DNA of 58,991 nucleotides from Campylobacter sp. (GCA_022775765.1 JALFKC010000084.1:1-58991), one strand, 5' to 3'; positions 36,417 through 45,815 are shown, counted from the first letter of the stretch. Program-made: numbers and translations. The notes: generated by a model not told the origin, from the sequence alone.

Positions 36417-36457
36417 CACTATCTTATTTTTAAAAAAAATTCAAACAATGTAACAGA

Positions 36458-36566
36458 GCGGATTGTTTGCGAACGCAAACTACTATCCGCACTTCTAGCG
36501 TCGTCGGGGGTTGGGGATTTTATGGGGGAAGGGGAGCGACTTCGCAATTCAAGCCCCCTTCCCCCT
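36458..36566. repeat. GC-rich palindrome cluster with G-quadruplex motif
   Basis: Within a ~30% GC genome this block is strikingly GC-rich. It holds a 16-base perfect palindrome GTTTGCGAACGCAAAC (36465-36480) framed by GCGGAT/ATCCGC (36458-36490); the string CGCACTTCT-a-GCGTCG (36488-36503) shared with the 36160 palindrome; four runs of 4-5 G in 29 bases (36506-36534), a textbook G-quadruplex pattern; and an 11-bp hairpin GGGGGAAGGGG/CCCCTTCCCCC (36524-36534 and 36555-36565) that would compete with the quadruplex. It looks like part of a repeat or mobile element or a structured RNA; no ORF. Confidence 0.6.
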
Positions 36567-36609
36567 TAAAACAACCTGTTTATTTTTTATTTTAATTTAA
36601 ATTTACATA

Positions 36610-36656
36610 ACTCTTGTGGTTATAGACAGAAATCTACAAGTATAAGGATAAAAAGA
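36610..36656 (+). pseudogene. Possible degenerate duplicate of the nth 3' end
   Basis: This stretch resembles the last codons of nth (36075-36130). It shares TTGTGGT, and then ACAGAAATCTACAAGTATAA with the following GGATAAAAAGATTTAA mirrors the true end; translated, TEIYKYKDKKI-stop aligns with SEMCKSKDKRI-stop. The copy lacks the Fe-S cysteines and is out of frame upstream. It could mark an old insertion or duplication at nth. Short and degenerate, so uncertain. Confidence 0.35.
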
Positions 36657-36721
36657 TTTAAATTTATCAATTTTATATTTATACAATTAAAATATCGGTA
36701 TATATTTTGAAGTAAACGAAT

Positions 36722-37036
36722 TTAAATCTTAACATATACATTAATTTGATTAGGTCTATTTTGATATTGCATTATATTATTATTTTTTCTTCGAAGTCTT
36801 AAAGCCTCATTTTGATTTCTTATAGTTTTGTTATAAAAATCTTGTTGTTGCATTAACTCTTGCATTTTTATTGCCATTTGTTCGTTAGATATTTATCTTT
36901 CTTGTATTAATCTTTGCTGATATAAAATATAGTTTAATTTCTCATTGCTTAATTTGTCAGAGCAACCAATTAAACCATGCATAAAAAACTGTTTAAGCAT
37001 TTCATTTTCTATATTGTTTTTAGCTTTATCACTCAC
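36722..37036 (-). pseudogene. Decayed small gene with in-frame stop
   Basis: From GTG at 37036 one frame reads 47 residues (VSDKAKNNIENEMLKQFF...), meets TAA at 36893-36895 and continues in the same frame for 56 more codons (ISNEQMAIKMQELMQQQDF...) to TAA at 36722. The second part is Gln/Asn-rich and coiled-coil-like. Rejoined, about 104 residues, family not recognised. It lies 4 bases after the decayed lipoprotein gene and may have been co-transcribed with it. Confidence 0.5.
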
Positions 37037-37040
37037 ATAT

Positions 37041-37566
37041 TTAAGCTACAAAGTTATAACTTTCATCATTTCATAAAGATTTGTCTCCACCCATAAAATT
37101 TGATTTTTTGCATAAAATTTCTTTTTTATCTACCATTGGAAAATAAACATAATTAGCTAAAGGAATTAAATAAGATTATTTATTATAAAATTCTATAGAT
37201 GGATACACATTCACTCTAGATTTAAATCTTTCCGTAACCTCATAATAGCTTATTGGTTTAGAGCAACCAGCCCAACCATTTTTAGATAAATTAATAAAAT
37301 TTGAGATTAGCATATTAGAATTATCATCAAAAATTCCATTAACTTTATCGCTTTTTACCCAAAATACTTCATCAAATTTACAAAAATTTTGTGAAGTTTT
37401 AACTTTAATATTCTCTGGTCTTGTATCATATTTAGTTTCCAATGGAATATCATAAACCCTACCATTAACTATATCTGTTCCCATATTTAGATGCCGAAAA
37501 TGTAGAACAACCAGTTAAAACAAAAATGATACCAAACAGCAATGTTAAATTTTTAAAATTCATCAT
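37041..37566 (-). pseudogene. Decayed lipoprotein gene
   Basis: An ATG at 37566 or 37563 opens a lipoprotein signal peptide (MNFKNLTLLFGIIFVLTGCS, lipobox LTGC) that runs out of frame after about 27 residues. A one-base shift near 37485 joins it to a 102-residue frame (37176-37484, MGTDIVNGRVYDIPLE...YNK). After TAA at 37176 the same frame continues as SYLIPLANYVYFPMVDKKEI..., hits a TGA near 37075 and ends at TAA 37041. At least three lesions in about 175 codons. The family is not recognised. The 102-residue segment may be annotated elsewhere as a separate hypothetical protein. Confidence 0.6.
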
Positions 37567-37676
37567 TATTCTTTAATATATAAAATTTTATACTATAATA
37601 AATTCTAGATTTTATCTAGCTTATTATAAAATTTATATAAAATTAAAAAAATTGTTATTTAACCAACTTAAATTAT

Positions 37677-38972
37677 CTACACACTTTTAACTATTTCATC
37701 AACTACTTTTAGTATTATATCAGCTGAACTTATCTCAAGCCTCTCCCCAATGCTATGCGGTGCAAAAATATTTGGGCCAATTGATGCGACTTTTAGGTTT
37801 TTGTCTTTTGCCAAAAACACCCCGCACTCAAGCCCAGCGTGAACGGCTGCAAATCTAGCATTTGGATTATATTTTTTAAGAACTTCTAGCACTAAATTTG
37901 AAAACTCATTAATCTTTGGCTTCCAAGGGGTGGTTTGATTTTCAAATCTCACTTCAAAGCCAAAGCTACGAGCCAAAGTCTCAGTTTCAAATTTGCTGTT
38001 TTCAAGCCCATCTTCGCTCATAGACCTAGCAAAAAATAGCACTTCAAAAACGGCGTCTTTTTTAGGCGAATTTTCAAAGACTTTTTCTTTTGCAGTGGAT
38101 AAATTTATACTATCTTCAGGAATATTTACTTCAGTGTTAAACGCCCTAACGCCTTGCGAAAACGAACATAGCATATTTAAAAGCTCATCACTAAATGAGT
38201 AGATATTACTCTCTTTTTTACCTAAAAATTTAGCTTTGATAAAATTTGGGATATTCTTTAGCTCACTATCAAAAATAGCTTCTACTTTAGCGTTTGCAGC
38301 GATTGAGTTTCGCCTCTCACCTCCATCAAATTTAGCGATTTTACCGCCATTTTTTTTGATAAATCTAGCCATAAATTTAATAGCATTTGGGATATTTTCG
38401 TGAATTTGCGTTCCACTATGCCCGCCTTTAAACCCCTCTGTATTTAACTCATACAAATAGCCATTTTTAGGGACTTTGCTAACATTTCTACTAGCATAGA
38501 TATCCACACTTCCTGCACACCCAATACTAACTCTATCATATTCTTCGCTATCAAGGTTTAGCAAATTTGAGCTTACAACCGCACCTTCAAACCTAGCAAC
38601 GCCCCAAAGCCCCACTTCTTCGTTGTTTGTAAATATCACTTCAAGGTTAGAATACTTATCCATCATACACATCATCATCGCCACGCCTATGCCATTATCA
38701 GCTCCCAAAGATGAGTTTTTGGCAGATAAAAAGCCATCTTTTAAAGTTAGCTTGATATCCGGTGCGTCGCCAACACAGACCATATCGTAGTGACTTTGCA
38801 GGCAAATTTTAGGCTCACCTTTGATAGCGTGGATGTTTCCAGCCGTATCAACCTTAGCTAAAAAGCCCGTTTTTTCGCAGTGATTTAGCAGATACTCTCT
38901 TAACTCATCAGTTTCAAAACTCCCATGTGGAATAGCACAAATCTCTTTAAAATAGTCCATATAGGTTTTCAT
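37677..38972 (-). CDS. pepD: Aminoacyl-histidine dipeptidase (M20 family)
   Basis: The 431-residue zinc dipeptidase has M20 metal-site blocks LQSHYDMVCVGD (His near 79), SLGADNGIGVAMMM (bridging Asp near 95) and FTNNEEVGLWG (catalytic Glu), plus LNLDSEEYD and GGHSGTQIHE, and a C-terminal HAGLECGVF and GPNIFAPHSIGERLEISS. It hydrolyses Xaa-His dipeptides in the cytoplasm. ATG after AAGAAGGAAAGA. Monocistronic by position, facing away from cmoB. Confidence 0.92.
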   Translation of the reverse strand: MKTYMDYFKEICAIPHGSFETDELREYLLNHCEKTGFLAKVDTAGNIHAIKGEPKICLQSHYDMVCVGDAPDIKLTLKDGFLSAKNSSLGADNGIGVAMMMCMMDKYSNLEVIFTNNEEVGLWGVARFEGAVVSSNLLNLDSEEYDRVSIGCAGSVDIYASRNVSKVPKNGYLYELNTEGFKGGHSGTQIHENIPNAIKFMARFIKKNGGKIAKFDGGERRNSIAANAKVEAIFDSELKNIPNFIKAKFLGKKESNIYSFSDELLNMLCSFSQGVRAFNTEVNIPEDSINLSTAKEKVFENSPKKDAVFEVLFFARSMSEDGLENSKFETETLARSFGFEVRFENQTTPWKPKINEFSNLVLEVLKKYNPNARFAAVHAGLECGVFLAKDKNLKVASIGPNIFAPHSIGERLEISSADIILKVVDEIVKSV

Positions 38973-39029
38973 ATTCTTTCCTTCTTAATTAAATTATGAT
39001 AGTATATCAAAAATTTTTAAGGATTAAAA

Positions 39030-39938
39030 GTGAATTTAGATGATATAAGATATCAGAATTTAAAGGCGTTAGAGCTTGAAATTTATAAGGGCTTAAATTT
39101 TAGCATAGAAAATCTTAAGGAATTTAGCGAAATTTCTAGGGAATTTGAGCTAAATTTCGCTGATATTGTAAGCATTGATGGTAAAATTTCGCCTGAATTT
39201 AGTGATGAAATTTACCGCGTAGCCAAAGCTCTAAAACCGTGGCGCAAGGGCCCATTTAGGTTGTTTGATACTTTCATCGATAGCGAATGGCAAAGTTTTA
39301 TCAAGTTTAATATTCTAAAGCCATTTTTAAGTTTAGATGGCAAAATTGTGGCTGATATTGGGTGCAATAACGGCTACTATCTTTTTAGAATGCTTAAGAT
39401 GAATGCCAAAAAACTAGTCGGTTTTGACCCATCTATTAGGACGTTTTTGCAGTTTAAATTTATCAATAAATTTATAAAAAGCGGTATAAATTATGAGCTT
39501 TTAGGTGTTGAGCATTTGCCATTTTTTGAGCATAAATTTGATACGATTTTTTGTCTTGGGGTGATTTATCACAGAAGCGATCCGATTAAAATGCTAAAAG
39601 AGCTGAAATCTAGCTTAAATAGTGGCGGGGAAATCTTCCTTGATACGATGTATATTGATCTAGATTTAGAAGTTGCTCTAACCCCTAAAAATCGCTATTC
39701 TAAGATGAAAAATGTCTATTTTATACCAACGATTAAGGCTTTAGAAAATTGGTGCGAGAGAGCAAAGTTTAAAGAATTTGAGATACTAGCTACCAAAGAA
39801 ACTGATGAAAACGAACAAAGAAAAACCGAGTGGATAGATGGCGAGAGCTTGGGGGATTTTTTAGATCCAAATGACAAAACTAAGACAGTTGAGAGCTACC
39901 CTGCCCCAAAAAGAGTTTATGTAAGGCTTAAGATTTAA
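39030..39938 (+). CDS. cmoB: tRNA U34 carboxymethyltransferase
   Basis: The 302-residue enzyme uses carboxy-SAM to form cmo5U34 in tRNA. Visible blocks are LKPWRKGPFRLFDTFIDSEWQS (about 70-91), the SAM motif VADIGCNNGYYLFRML (about 109-124), FDPSIRTFLQFKF and LGVIYHRSDPIKML. Length slightly below the usual 320. The GTG start follows AAGGATTAAAA. Its stop overlaps the stop of the opposite-strand DUF2971 gene at a shared TTAA. Confidence 0.92.
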   Translation: MNLDDIRYQNLKALELEIYKGLNFSIENLKEFSEISREFELNFADIVSIDGKISPEFSDEIYRVAKALKPWRKGPFRLFDTFIDSEWQSFIKFNILKPFLSLDGKIVADIGCNNGYYLFRMLKMNAKKLVGFDPSIRTFLQFKFINKFIKSGINYELLGVEHLPFFEHKFDTIFCLGVIYHRSDPIKMLKELKSSLNSGGEIFLDTMYIDLDLEVALTPKNRYSKMKNVYFIPTIKALENWCERAKFKEFEILATKETDENEQRKTEWIDGESLGDFLDPNDKTKTVESYPAPKRVYVRLKI

Positions 39939-40663
39939 GTCCTAGACATAACTAATTTAGACATTATATTGTCATCTAATTTTGATGACTCAGTCTCATA
40001 AAAATTACTATAATAATAAATGTCTATTTCTTTAGAAACAGCCGCATCGTAAATTTCAAGTATTTCTTTAATAAAATTACAATCAAACTTTAAGCCTTTT
40101 TGGTATATTCGAGATTTCATATCAAAAAGTCCTCTACCAAAAGTTATATTTTTAATCTCTATTTTCACAAATTGTTTATCGGTTAAAACCCTATTTTCTC
40201 TTTCATATTTCCAAGCTTTATGTTTTGTAGTCATAATTTTTTTAAACTTACGAGCAAATTCCTCATCGCTATTTATTGTTGGAAAATCACCAAAATCTAG
40301 ATATTTTACTTCATCTGCTTCAAAACTAGGATCTAAGTCAAATTCTATCCTTATTCCCCTACTCGAATTTGCATAATGCGACCACATAAGAGCGTCTGAA
40401 TAGATATCTATTTCATCTTTTAAACTAAAACAACAAATATTATTTTTATATCCATTCTCCCATATTTTTGCATTATAATTTTTCACTGCATCCACTTTAT
40501 CACTTGTAATAATATATAGCCCTTCAAAAGGATCATTAAATTTATCAAATTTACCAGCATATAATTTATTGTCTTTTAAAATATCCATACAATGCTTAAA
40601 ATCTTTTGGACTTCCAAGAGCTCTGTATTTATAATATTTACCACAATTTTCATTTTCACACAT
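39935..40663 (-). CDS. DUF2971 domain protein
   Basis: The 242-residue soluble protein has the DUF2971 pattern: YKYRALGS near residue 10, LYAGKFDKFNDPFEGLY near 33-49, CCFSLKDE near 77, and LMWSHYANSSRGIRIEFDL near 91-109. DUF2971 proteins are of unknown function and often sit in accessory or mobile regions. N-terminal CENENCGKYY contains two cysteines. Own Shine-Dalgarno (AAAAGGA). It lies between cmoB and an SDR gene without clear operon partners and may be an insertion. Confidence 0.75.
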   Translation of the reverse strand: MCENENCGKYYKYRALGSPKDFKHCMDILKDNKLYAGKFDKFNDPFEGLYIITSDKVDAVKNYNAKIWENGYKNNICCFSLKDEIDIYSDALMWSHYANSSRGIRIEFDLDPSFEADEVKYLDFGDFPTINSDEEFARKFKKIMTTKHKAWKYERENRVLTDKQFVKIEIKNITFGRGLFDMKSRIYQKGLKFDCNFIKEILEIYDAAVSKEIDIYYYSNFYETESSKLDDNIMSKLVMSRT

Positions 40664-40691
40664 ATAATTATCCTTTTTTAAAATTAAAATC

Positions 40692-41483
40692 TCACTTGCT
40701 AAATTTCCCGCGATTTATATAGCTAAGTATCGCTAGTAGTAGAGTTTGTGGCACAAATTTTGACATAAATACTAAAGCGTTATATGGAAAAGGAATTATC
40801 ACTCTTTTTCTTGTCATAAATTTCTTATAAGAGAGTTTGGCGATATATTCAGGGCTATGCATAAGATTTTTGTTAAAAACACTTACCCCTGCAATATCAA
40901 AAAACCTAGTATCAACTGGACCTGGGCATAAAACACTCACAAAAGCCCTATCTTTATGATTATTTGAAAGCTTTTTGCACTCTTCATCAAGCCCAAGGCT
41001 AAAGCTTAAAGCGTAAGCTTTGCTTGCATAATATACATTCATAAAAGCCCCAGGGAAAAATCCAGCTATCGAAGCGACATTTAGGATTCCGCCACCATTT
41101 TTAAGGATATCTGGCAGAAATTTATGACACATTTTAGTTAAAGCTATGCAGTTTAAGCTTATCATATTTGAGTTATTTTGCATATCACTTTTGACAAACT
41201 CATCACCACTTCCAAAGCCAGCTGAATTTACTAAATATTTGATATTAATTTTGTTTATATATACAAAATCAGAGATTTTATCTATAGCATCATTTTCGAG
41301 CAGATCAATATCAAAAATCAAAACTTTTACATTAAAATTAGCTTCTAATTCAAGCTTTAAGCTTTTTAATTTTTCAAGACTTCTTGCAACCAAAACTAGA
41401 TTGTGTGAATGTTTCGCAAATTCCTTAGTTAAGCACTCCCCTATGCCAAAACTAGCCCCACTTATAAGAGTAAAATCGTCCAC
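40692..41483 (-). CDS. Short-chain dehydrogenase/reductase (SDR) family oxidoreductase
   Basis: The 263-residue classical SDR has the NAD(P)-binding TLISGASFGIGECL glycine motif near the N-terminus, NSAGFGSG (the NAG-type motif), a catalytic Ser in VASIAGFFPG and the YxxxK pair in YYASKAYAL, followed by LCPGPVDTRF. The C-terminal tail is hydrophobic (about 235-258). Start chosen at GTG 41483, six bases after AAAGG; a TTG six codons upstream overlaps the MBL gene. Substrate unknown. Confidence 0.82.
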   Translation of the reverse strand: MDDFTLISGASFGIGECLTKEFAKHSHNLVLVARSLEKLKSLKLELEANFNVKVLIFDIDLLENDAIDKISDFVYINKINIKYLVNSAGFGSGDEFVKSDMQNNSNMISLNCIALTKMCHKFLPDILKNGGGILNVASIAGFFPGAFMNVYYASKAYALSFSLGLDEECKKLSNNHKDRAFVSVLCPGPVDTRFFDIAGVSVFNKNLMHSPEYIAKLSYKKFMTRKRVIIPFPYNALVFMSKFVPQTLLLAILSYINRGKFSK

Positions 41484-41493
41484 TTTATTCCTT

Positions 41494-42087
41494 TTAACCA
41501 AAATGTTTTAAAATTTGCCTAATATTTGCTTGTTCAACCTTAAGAGTAGTTGAAGCTCCGTGCCCCGGATAAACTCTATAATCTTTATCCCATTTTAACA
41601 GTTTTAAAAGGCTATTTTTCATCTCATTAGCGTTTGAAAATGGAAAATCATACCGTCCAATACTGTTTTTAAATATGAAATCACCACTAAAAAGTAAGTT
41701 TTTAATCTCTATCATAGAACACCCAGGTGTATGTCCAGGAAAGTGATGAAACTTAAATCTAATCTCGCCAAACTCAAACTCATCACCATCGCCTACTAAA
41801 ATATCGGGCTTACAGGGATTTTCAAGCATATCAAAAAAATCATTTTCCATCATAAAAGCGTCATCTTTAGGTGCATAAACCCTAACCCCATCTTTTTGAA
41901 ATTTATAGTTATCATAAATATGATCAAAATGGCCATGAGTGCTTAAAATAGCAAGTATATTTGTAGTATTTTGCTTCACCCACTCATAGCTGTTTTGCCC
42001 CGCGTCTATCACAACTTCACCACCATCAATCTTTAAAATGTAACAATTTGTCACTGCAATGCCAAAAGCGTGAGAAATAATCTGCAT
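41494..42087 (-). CDS. MBL-fold metallohydrolase (glyoxalase II-like)
   Basis: The 197-residue protein has the metallo-beta-lactamase-fold zinc motif STHGHFDHIYD (HxHxDH, about 53-58), HHFPGHTPGC with a further ligand near 116, and LFSGDFIFKNSIGR with the bridging Asp near 134, ending RVYPGHGAST. Glyoxalase II-like hydrolases or persulfide-related enzymes share this pattern. It lies back to back with nadE, as Cj0809c does with nadE in C. jejuni. Confidence 0.85.
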   Translation of the reverse strand: MQIISHAFGIAVTNCYILKIDGGEVVIDAGQNSYEWVKQNTTNILAILSTHGHFDHIYDNYKFQKDGVRVYAPKDDAFMMENDFFDMLENPCKPDILVGDGDEFEFGEIRFKFHHFPGHTPGCSMIEIKNLLFSGDFIFKNSIGRYDFPFSNANEMKNSLLKLLKWDKDYRVYPGHGASTTLKVEQANIRQILKHFG

Positions 42088-42117
42088 ATAATACCTTTAT
42101 AATTTTTTTAGCTTAAT

Positions 42118-42128
42118 TATAATACAAT
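42118..42128 (+). promoter_or_regulatory. Promoter of the nadE-lpxK-thrC-kdsB block
   Basis: Overlapping -10 candidates TATAAT (42118-42123) and TACAAT (42123-42128) lie about 30 bases before nadE on the plus strand. The genes that follow are tightly spaced to kdsB, so this may drive most of the block. Confidence 0.5.
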
Positions 42129-42155
42129 AGCGTAAATATTAACTTGGAAATTTAA

Positions 42156-42896
42156 ATGGATTTTAAGAAACTAGAAGAAAAACTTATAGAGTTTTTGCAA
42201 TCCAAGCAAAGAGAAATCGGCGTAGATTGCTTTATCGTGGGAATTAGCGGTGGGCTTGATTCGGCTGTGGTTTCAGCACTTTGTGCAAAAAGTGACATAA
42301 AAACTTATGGATATATCTTACCAACTTCGGTTTCAAGTGCCATAAGCTTAAAAGACGCAGTTAATCATTGTGATAAATTTGATATAGAGTTTAACATTAT
42401 AAATATTGACTCTATTTTATCAGCCTATGCGAATGTGATTGATATCTCAGATATCCACAGAATGGCAAATTTAAGTGCTAGAGTTAGGGCAAATTTGCTC
42501 TATGACAGGTCGTTTTTTCATCGCGGAATAGTTGTAGGAACTAGCAATCTAAGCGAAAGAGTGCTAGGATATGGGACGATTTATGGGGATTTGGCGTGTG
42601 CAATAAATCCAATCGGCAATATCTTAAAAACCGACCTTTTTAGCTTTGCTACACACCTTAATATAAACGAAGCAATCATCTCAAAGCCCCCATCAGCCGA
42701 ACTTTATGATGGTCAAAGTGATGAGAGTGAGTTTGGGTATAAATATGAAGACATTGACAAAATTATCAAAATTGCGATAAAAAACAGTATGGAATTTGAC
42801 AATATTATAGGTGACATAAATTTGATAAATTTTGTCAAAACTCGCTATGAAAATAATAAATTTAAGCTAAAAATGCCAACTATAGCTGAATTTTAA
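42156..42896 (+). CDS. nadE: NH3-dependent NAD+ synthetase
   Basis: The 246-residue enzyme adenylates and amidates nicotinate adenine dinucleotide. The PP-loop ISGGLDSAVVSAL (about 29-41), GTSNLSERVLGYGT and KPPSAELYDGQSDESEFGY blocks identify it. There is no N-terminal glutaminase domain, so it uses ammonia. First gene of the plus-strand block. Confidence 0.95.
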   Translation: MDFKKLEEKLIEFLQSKQREIGVDCFIVGISGGLDSAVVSALCAKSDIKTYGYILPTSVSSAISLKDAVNHCDKFDIEFNIINIDSILSAYANVIDISDIHRMANLSARVRANLLYDRSFFHRGIVVGTSNLSERVLGYGTIYGDLACAINPIGNILKTDLFSFATHLNINEAIISKPPSAELYDGQSDESEFGYKYEDIDKIIKIAIKNSMEFDNIIGDINLINFVKTRYENNKFKLKMPTIAEF

Positions 42897-42927
42897 AACT
42901 AATATAAAAATTTAAAGAAAGGCAATT

Positions 42928-44061
42928 ATGTATAACATTCCACTTTACAAACCTTTTAAGTCACAAGTTGGCTTAGACCTTATCTCGCAGGTGGTAGAAG
43001 ATAACGACACAAATATCATTTATGAGCTAGAAAAAACACTTATGGATTATTTTAATGTAAGCCATGTGATATCCACAAACAACGGCACTTCCGCAGTTCA
43101 TCTCTCACTTTGTGCGATGGAGACGAAAAGAGCCGATAAGTTTATATGCTCTGTAAATTCATTCCCAAATGTCGCCCAGTGCATTAGACATTTTGACGCT
43201 GAGCCTATATTTGTAGATATTAACGAAGATGATTTTAATATCAATCTTGACGCTTTTGAAAAAACCATCAAAGAAAATCAACACAAAAAACTAAAAGGTG
43301 CTTTTATCAACCATGTAGCAGGTCAAGCAGCAGACCTCAAAGAGCTCTCAGCGATCGCTAATAAATACGGCGTCAAAATTATCAACGACGCAAATAAAGG
43401 CGTTGGACTAAACTATGAAAACACCAAAATTGGCTCTTGCAAAGACGCCTTTATATCGTGCTTCCAAAACCACAGACAGACCAAACCTAGCTTGGCAAAT
43501 GCTGGATTTATCACCACAAATAGCGATGAGATTAGCGATATGGCTAGGCTTTTAAGAAACTACGGATTAACTACCAAAAACCTTAAAAATCAGTTAAATT
43601 ACGTATATGATATAGTTCAAATCGGACAAAAATATGATATTGACGCTATCAGTGCAGCTTATTCTTTGGCTCAATTTAAAGAGATAGAAAATCTCACTCA
43701 AAGAAGACGAGAGATAGCTGAAATTTATAGCAATGAACTTGCCGATTGCACTCATATCACGCTTCCTGCTGCTAAAAAAGATCATATTTTTACTGAATTT
43801 ATTATCAAAATAGATAAAAATAGAGATGAATTTGCAAAACAATTAGAAGAAAAAGGGATAGAAACTGGACTTCATTATATACCAATTCACCTACTAACAT
43901 ATTATAAACAAAAATATAATTTTAAGATAAATGATTTTCCATCAGCTCTTAAAGTATATTCACAAATTTTATCTCTGCCAATATATGAGAGTTTAAGTGA
44001 TGAAGAGGTGCACTATATCTGCAAACAGATAAAACTCATAGCCACTAGCCGTGCATACTAA
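42928..44061 (+). CDS. DegT/DnrJ/EryC1/StrS-family PLP protein, possible His in place of catalytic Lys
   Basis: The 377-residue protein has the sugar-aminotransferase fold: [13 protein letters not shown] (about 49-61), [22 protein letters not shown] with the cofactor Asp154, and a C-terminal [20 protein letters not shown] block. Where these enzymes carry the Schiff-base Lys in an SFxxxK motif, I read [10 protein letters not shown] with His182; Lys186 is four residues later. A His there is known in ColD and E1-type sugar dehydratases. So it may be a sugar 3-dehydratase or another PMP enzyme rather than an aminotransferase. It lies between nadE and lpxK, which suggests surface-sugar work. Confidence 0.7.
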   Translation: MYNIPLYKPFKSQVGLDLISQVVEDNDTNIIYELEKTLMDYFNVSHVISTNNGTSAVHLSLCAMETKRADKFICSVNSFPNVAQCIRHFDAEPIFVDINEDDFNINLDAFEKTIKENQHKKLKGAFINHVAGQAADLKELSAIANKYGVKIINDANKGVGLNYENTKIGSCKDAFISCFQNHRQTKPSLANAGFITTNSDEISDMARLLRNYGLTTKNLKNQLNYVYDIVQIGQKYDIDAISAAYSLAQFKEIENLTQRRREIAEIYSNELADCTHITLPAAKKDHIFTEFIIKIDKNRDEFAKQLEEKGIETGLHYIPIHLLTYYKQKYNFKINDFPSALKVYSQILSLPIYESLSDEEVHYICKQIKLIATSRAY

Positions 44062-44977
44062 AATATATTTTTGGGTGAATAGATATTTTTATTCACCCAG
44101 TGCGTTGCAAATTTTATTAGCAGTGCTACTCTTGCCATTTAGTTTAATTTACTCTTTGTTTGTAACAATTAAAAAATTTACAACTAAAGAGATAAATTTT
44201 GATGATTTAAAAATCATCTCAGTTGGAAATTTAGTCGTTGGTGGTAGTGGTAAAACACCACTTTGCAAGGCGATTTACTCATTACTTTCACCAAAATTTA
44301 ATGTTTTCATAGTTTTGAGAGGCTATAAAAGACAAAGCAAAGGGTTATTTGTAGTTGCAAATAATGGCAAAATTCTCACACCAGTTAAAATAAGTGGCGA
44401 TGAGGCGATGGAATACGCTATTTTTGGTGCGAATGTAATCGTTAGCGAAGATAGAATTAAAGGCATCCAAAAAGCTAAAAGTTTGGGGGCAAAATGCGTA
44501 ATACTTGATGATGGATTTGGTAAATTTAAGATTCAAAAATTTGACATTTTACTAAAGCCAAGCGTAGAGCCAAAGCTAAGCTTTACCTTTCCAAGTGGAG
44601 CGTATAGATATCCGCTAAGTTTTTATAAATTTGGCGATTTTATCCCCCAAAATAGCGATATTATCAAAAGCTCATCCATCACCAATCAAACCACTAAAAT
44701 GGTCCTGGTTTCAGCTATTGCAAACCCGCAGCGTCTAGGAGAGCATTTTAGCAAATGCGTTGGCGTAGAGCTTTTCCCAGATCATCACAGCTTTAGCAAG
44801 GATGAGCTACAAAATATACTCAAAAAATACCAAGCCACTTCACTTCTGGTTACAATGAAAGACTACGCTAAGATTAAAGAGTTTAATTTGCCCCTTTCTA
44901 TCATAGAACTTCACACAACTTTAAGCGATAATTTCAAAGAAATTTTATACAATTACACAAAGGAGATTTATGCTTAA
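44051..44977 (+). CDS. lpxK: Tetraacyldisaccharide 4'-kinase (lipid A)
   Basis: The 308-residue inner-membrane kinase phosphorylates the lipid A disaccharide 4' position. It has an N-terminal membrane helix (about 18-40), Walker [15 protein letters not shown] (about 57-70), FIVLRGYKR and [12 protein letters not shown] with the conserved DDGF, and [12 protein letters not shown] start at 44051, overlapping the upstream gene by 11 bases; its Shine-Dalgarno is weak, so translation may be coupled. Confidence 0.92.
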   Translation: MHTKIYFWVNRYFYSPSALQILLAVLLLPFSLIYSLFVTIKKFTTKEINFDDLKIISVGNLVVGGSGKTPLCKAIYSLLSPKFNVFIVLRGYKRQSKGLFVVANNGKILTPVKISGDEAMEYAIFGANVIVSEDRIKGIQKAKSLGAKCVILDDGFGKFKIQKFDILLKPSVEPKLSFTFPSGAYRYPLSFYKFGDFIPQNSDIIKSSSITNQTTKMVLVSAIANPQRLGEHFSKCVGVELFPDHHSFSKDELQNILKKYQATSLLVTMKDYAKIKEFNLPLSIIELHTTLSDNFKEILYNYTKEIYA

Positions 44978-45815
44978 CAAAATGCAAATCGCAGATGTAA
45001 TAGTTTCAGCACTTCCTTATATAAGGAAATTTCACGATACAATTTTTGTCATAAAATATGGCGGTGCAGCTCAAATCGATGATGAGCTAAAGGCTAAATT
45101 TGCCCAAGATATCACGCTTTTAAGGATGGTTGGCATTAAAGTTGTCGTAGTTCACGGTGGTGGAAAGGATATAAACTTTTACCTTGATAGGCTCGGTATC
45201 AAAAGTGAGTTTAAAGATGGGCTTAGAGTTACATCAAAGGAGACGATGGAGGTAGTTGAGATGGTGCTTGCTGGCAAAATCAACTCGCAAATCACTTCAT
45301 ATCTCAATGATAACGGCACAAAGGCTATGGGAATTTGTGGCAAAGATGTCCATTTAATGGAAGCTGAAGCGTTAAATTTTGAAAAATATGGCTATGTTGG
45401 CAAAATCAAAAGGGTCGATACCGATACCATCAACTATCTTCTTGATGGTGGGTATGTCCCAGTCATCGCCCCTATCGCATTTGGCACAAACTCTCAAACT
45501 TTTAATATCAATGCTGATTGGTGTGCGAGTGCTATTGCAAGAGAGTTAAAAGCTCAAAAAGTGATATTTCTTAGTGATATCAAAGGCGTACTTGATAAGG
45601 ATGGCAAGCTCATAGCAAAATTAAACAAAGATTTAATAGATAATCTAAAAGATGATGGCACAATAAATGGCGGAATGATTCCTAAGATCGATTCTTGTTT
45701 GGAATGCGTTTTAAATGGCGTAGAGAGTGCTCAAATCATTGATGGCAGAGTCGCACACTCTCTTTTACTAGAAGTATTTACTGACCGTGGGGTGGGGAGT
45801 ATGATTACATGCTAA
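44970..45815 (+). CDS. argB: Acetylglutamate kinase
   Basis: The 281-residue enzyme catalyses the second step of arginine synthesis. Motifs are VIKYGGAAQ (about 27-35), [11 protein letters not shown] (about 62-72), [28 protein letters not shown] and [17 protein letters not shown] follows AAAGGAG and overlaps lpxK by 8 bases. An arginine gene inside a lipid A/threonine block is unusual. Confidence 0.95.
   Translation: MLNKMQIADVIVSALPYIRKFHDTIFVIKYGGAAQIDDELKAKFAQDITLLRMVGIKVVVVHGGGKDINFYLDRLGIKSEFKDGLRVTSKETMEVVEMVLAGKINSQITSYLNDNGTKAMGICGKDVHLMEAEALNFEKYGYVGKIKRVDTDTINYLLDGGYVPVIAPIAFGTNSQTFNINADWCASAIARELKAQKVIFLSDIKGVLDKDGKLIAKLNKDLIDNLKDDGTINGGMIPKIDSCLECVLNGVESAQIIDGRVAHSLLLEVFTDRGVGSMITC

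Noticed and set aside
36506-36566. Phase-variable poly-G tract of a contingency gene
   Set aside because: G runs are only 4-5 long, lie outside any ORF and are interrupted, unlike the longer homopolymers of Campylobacter contingency loci.
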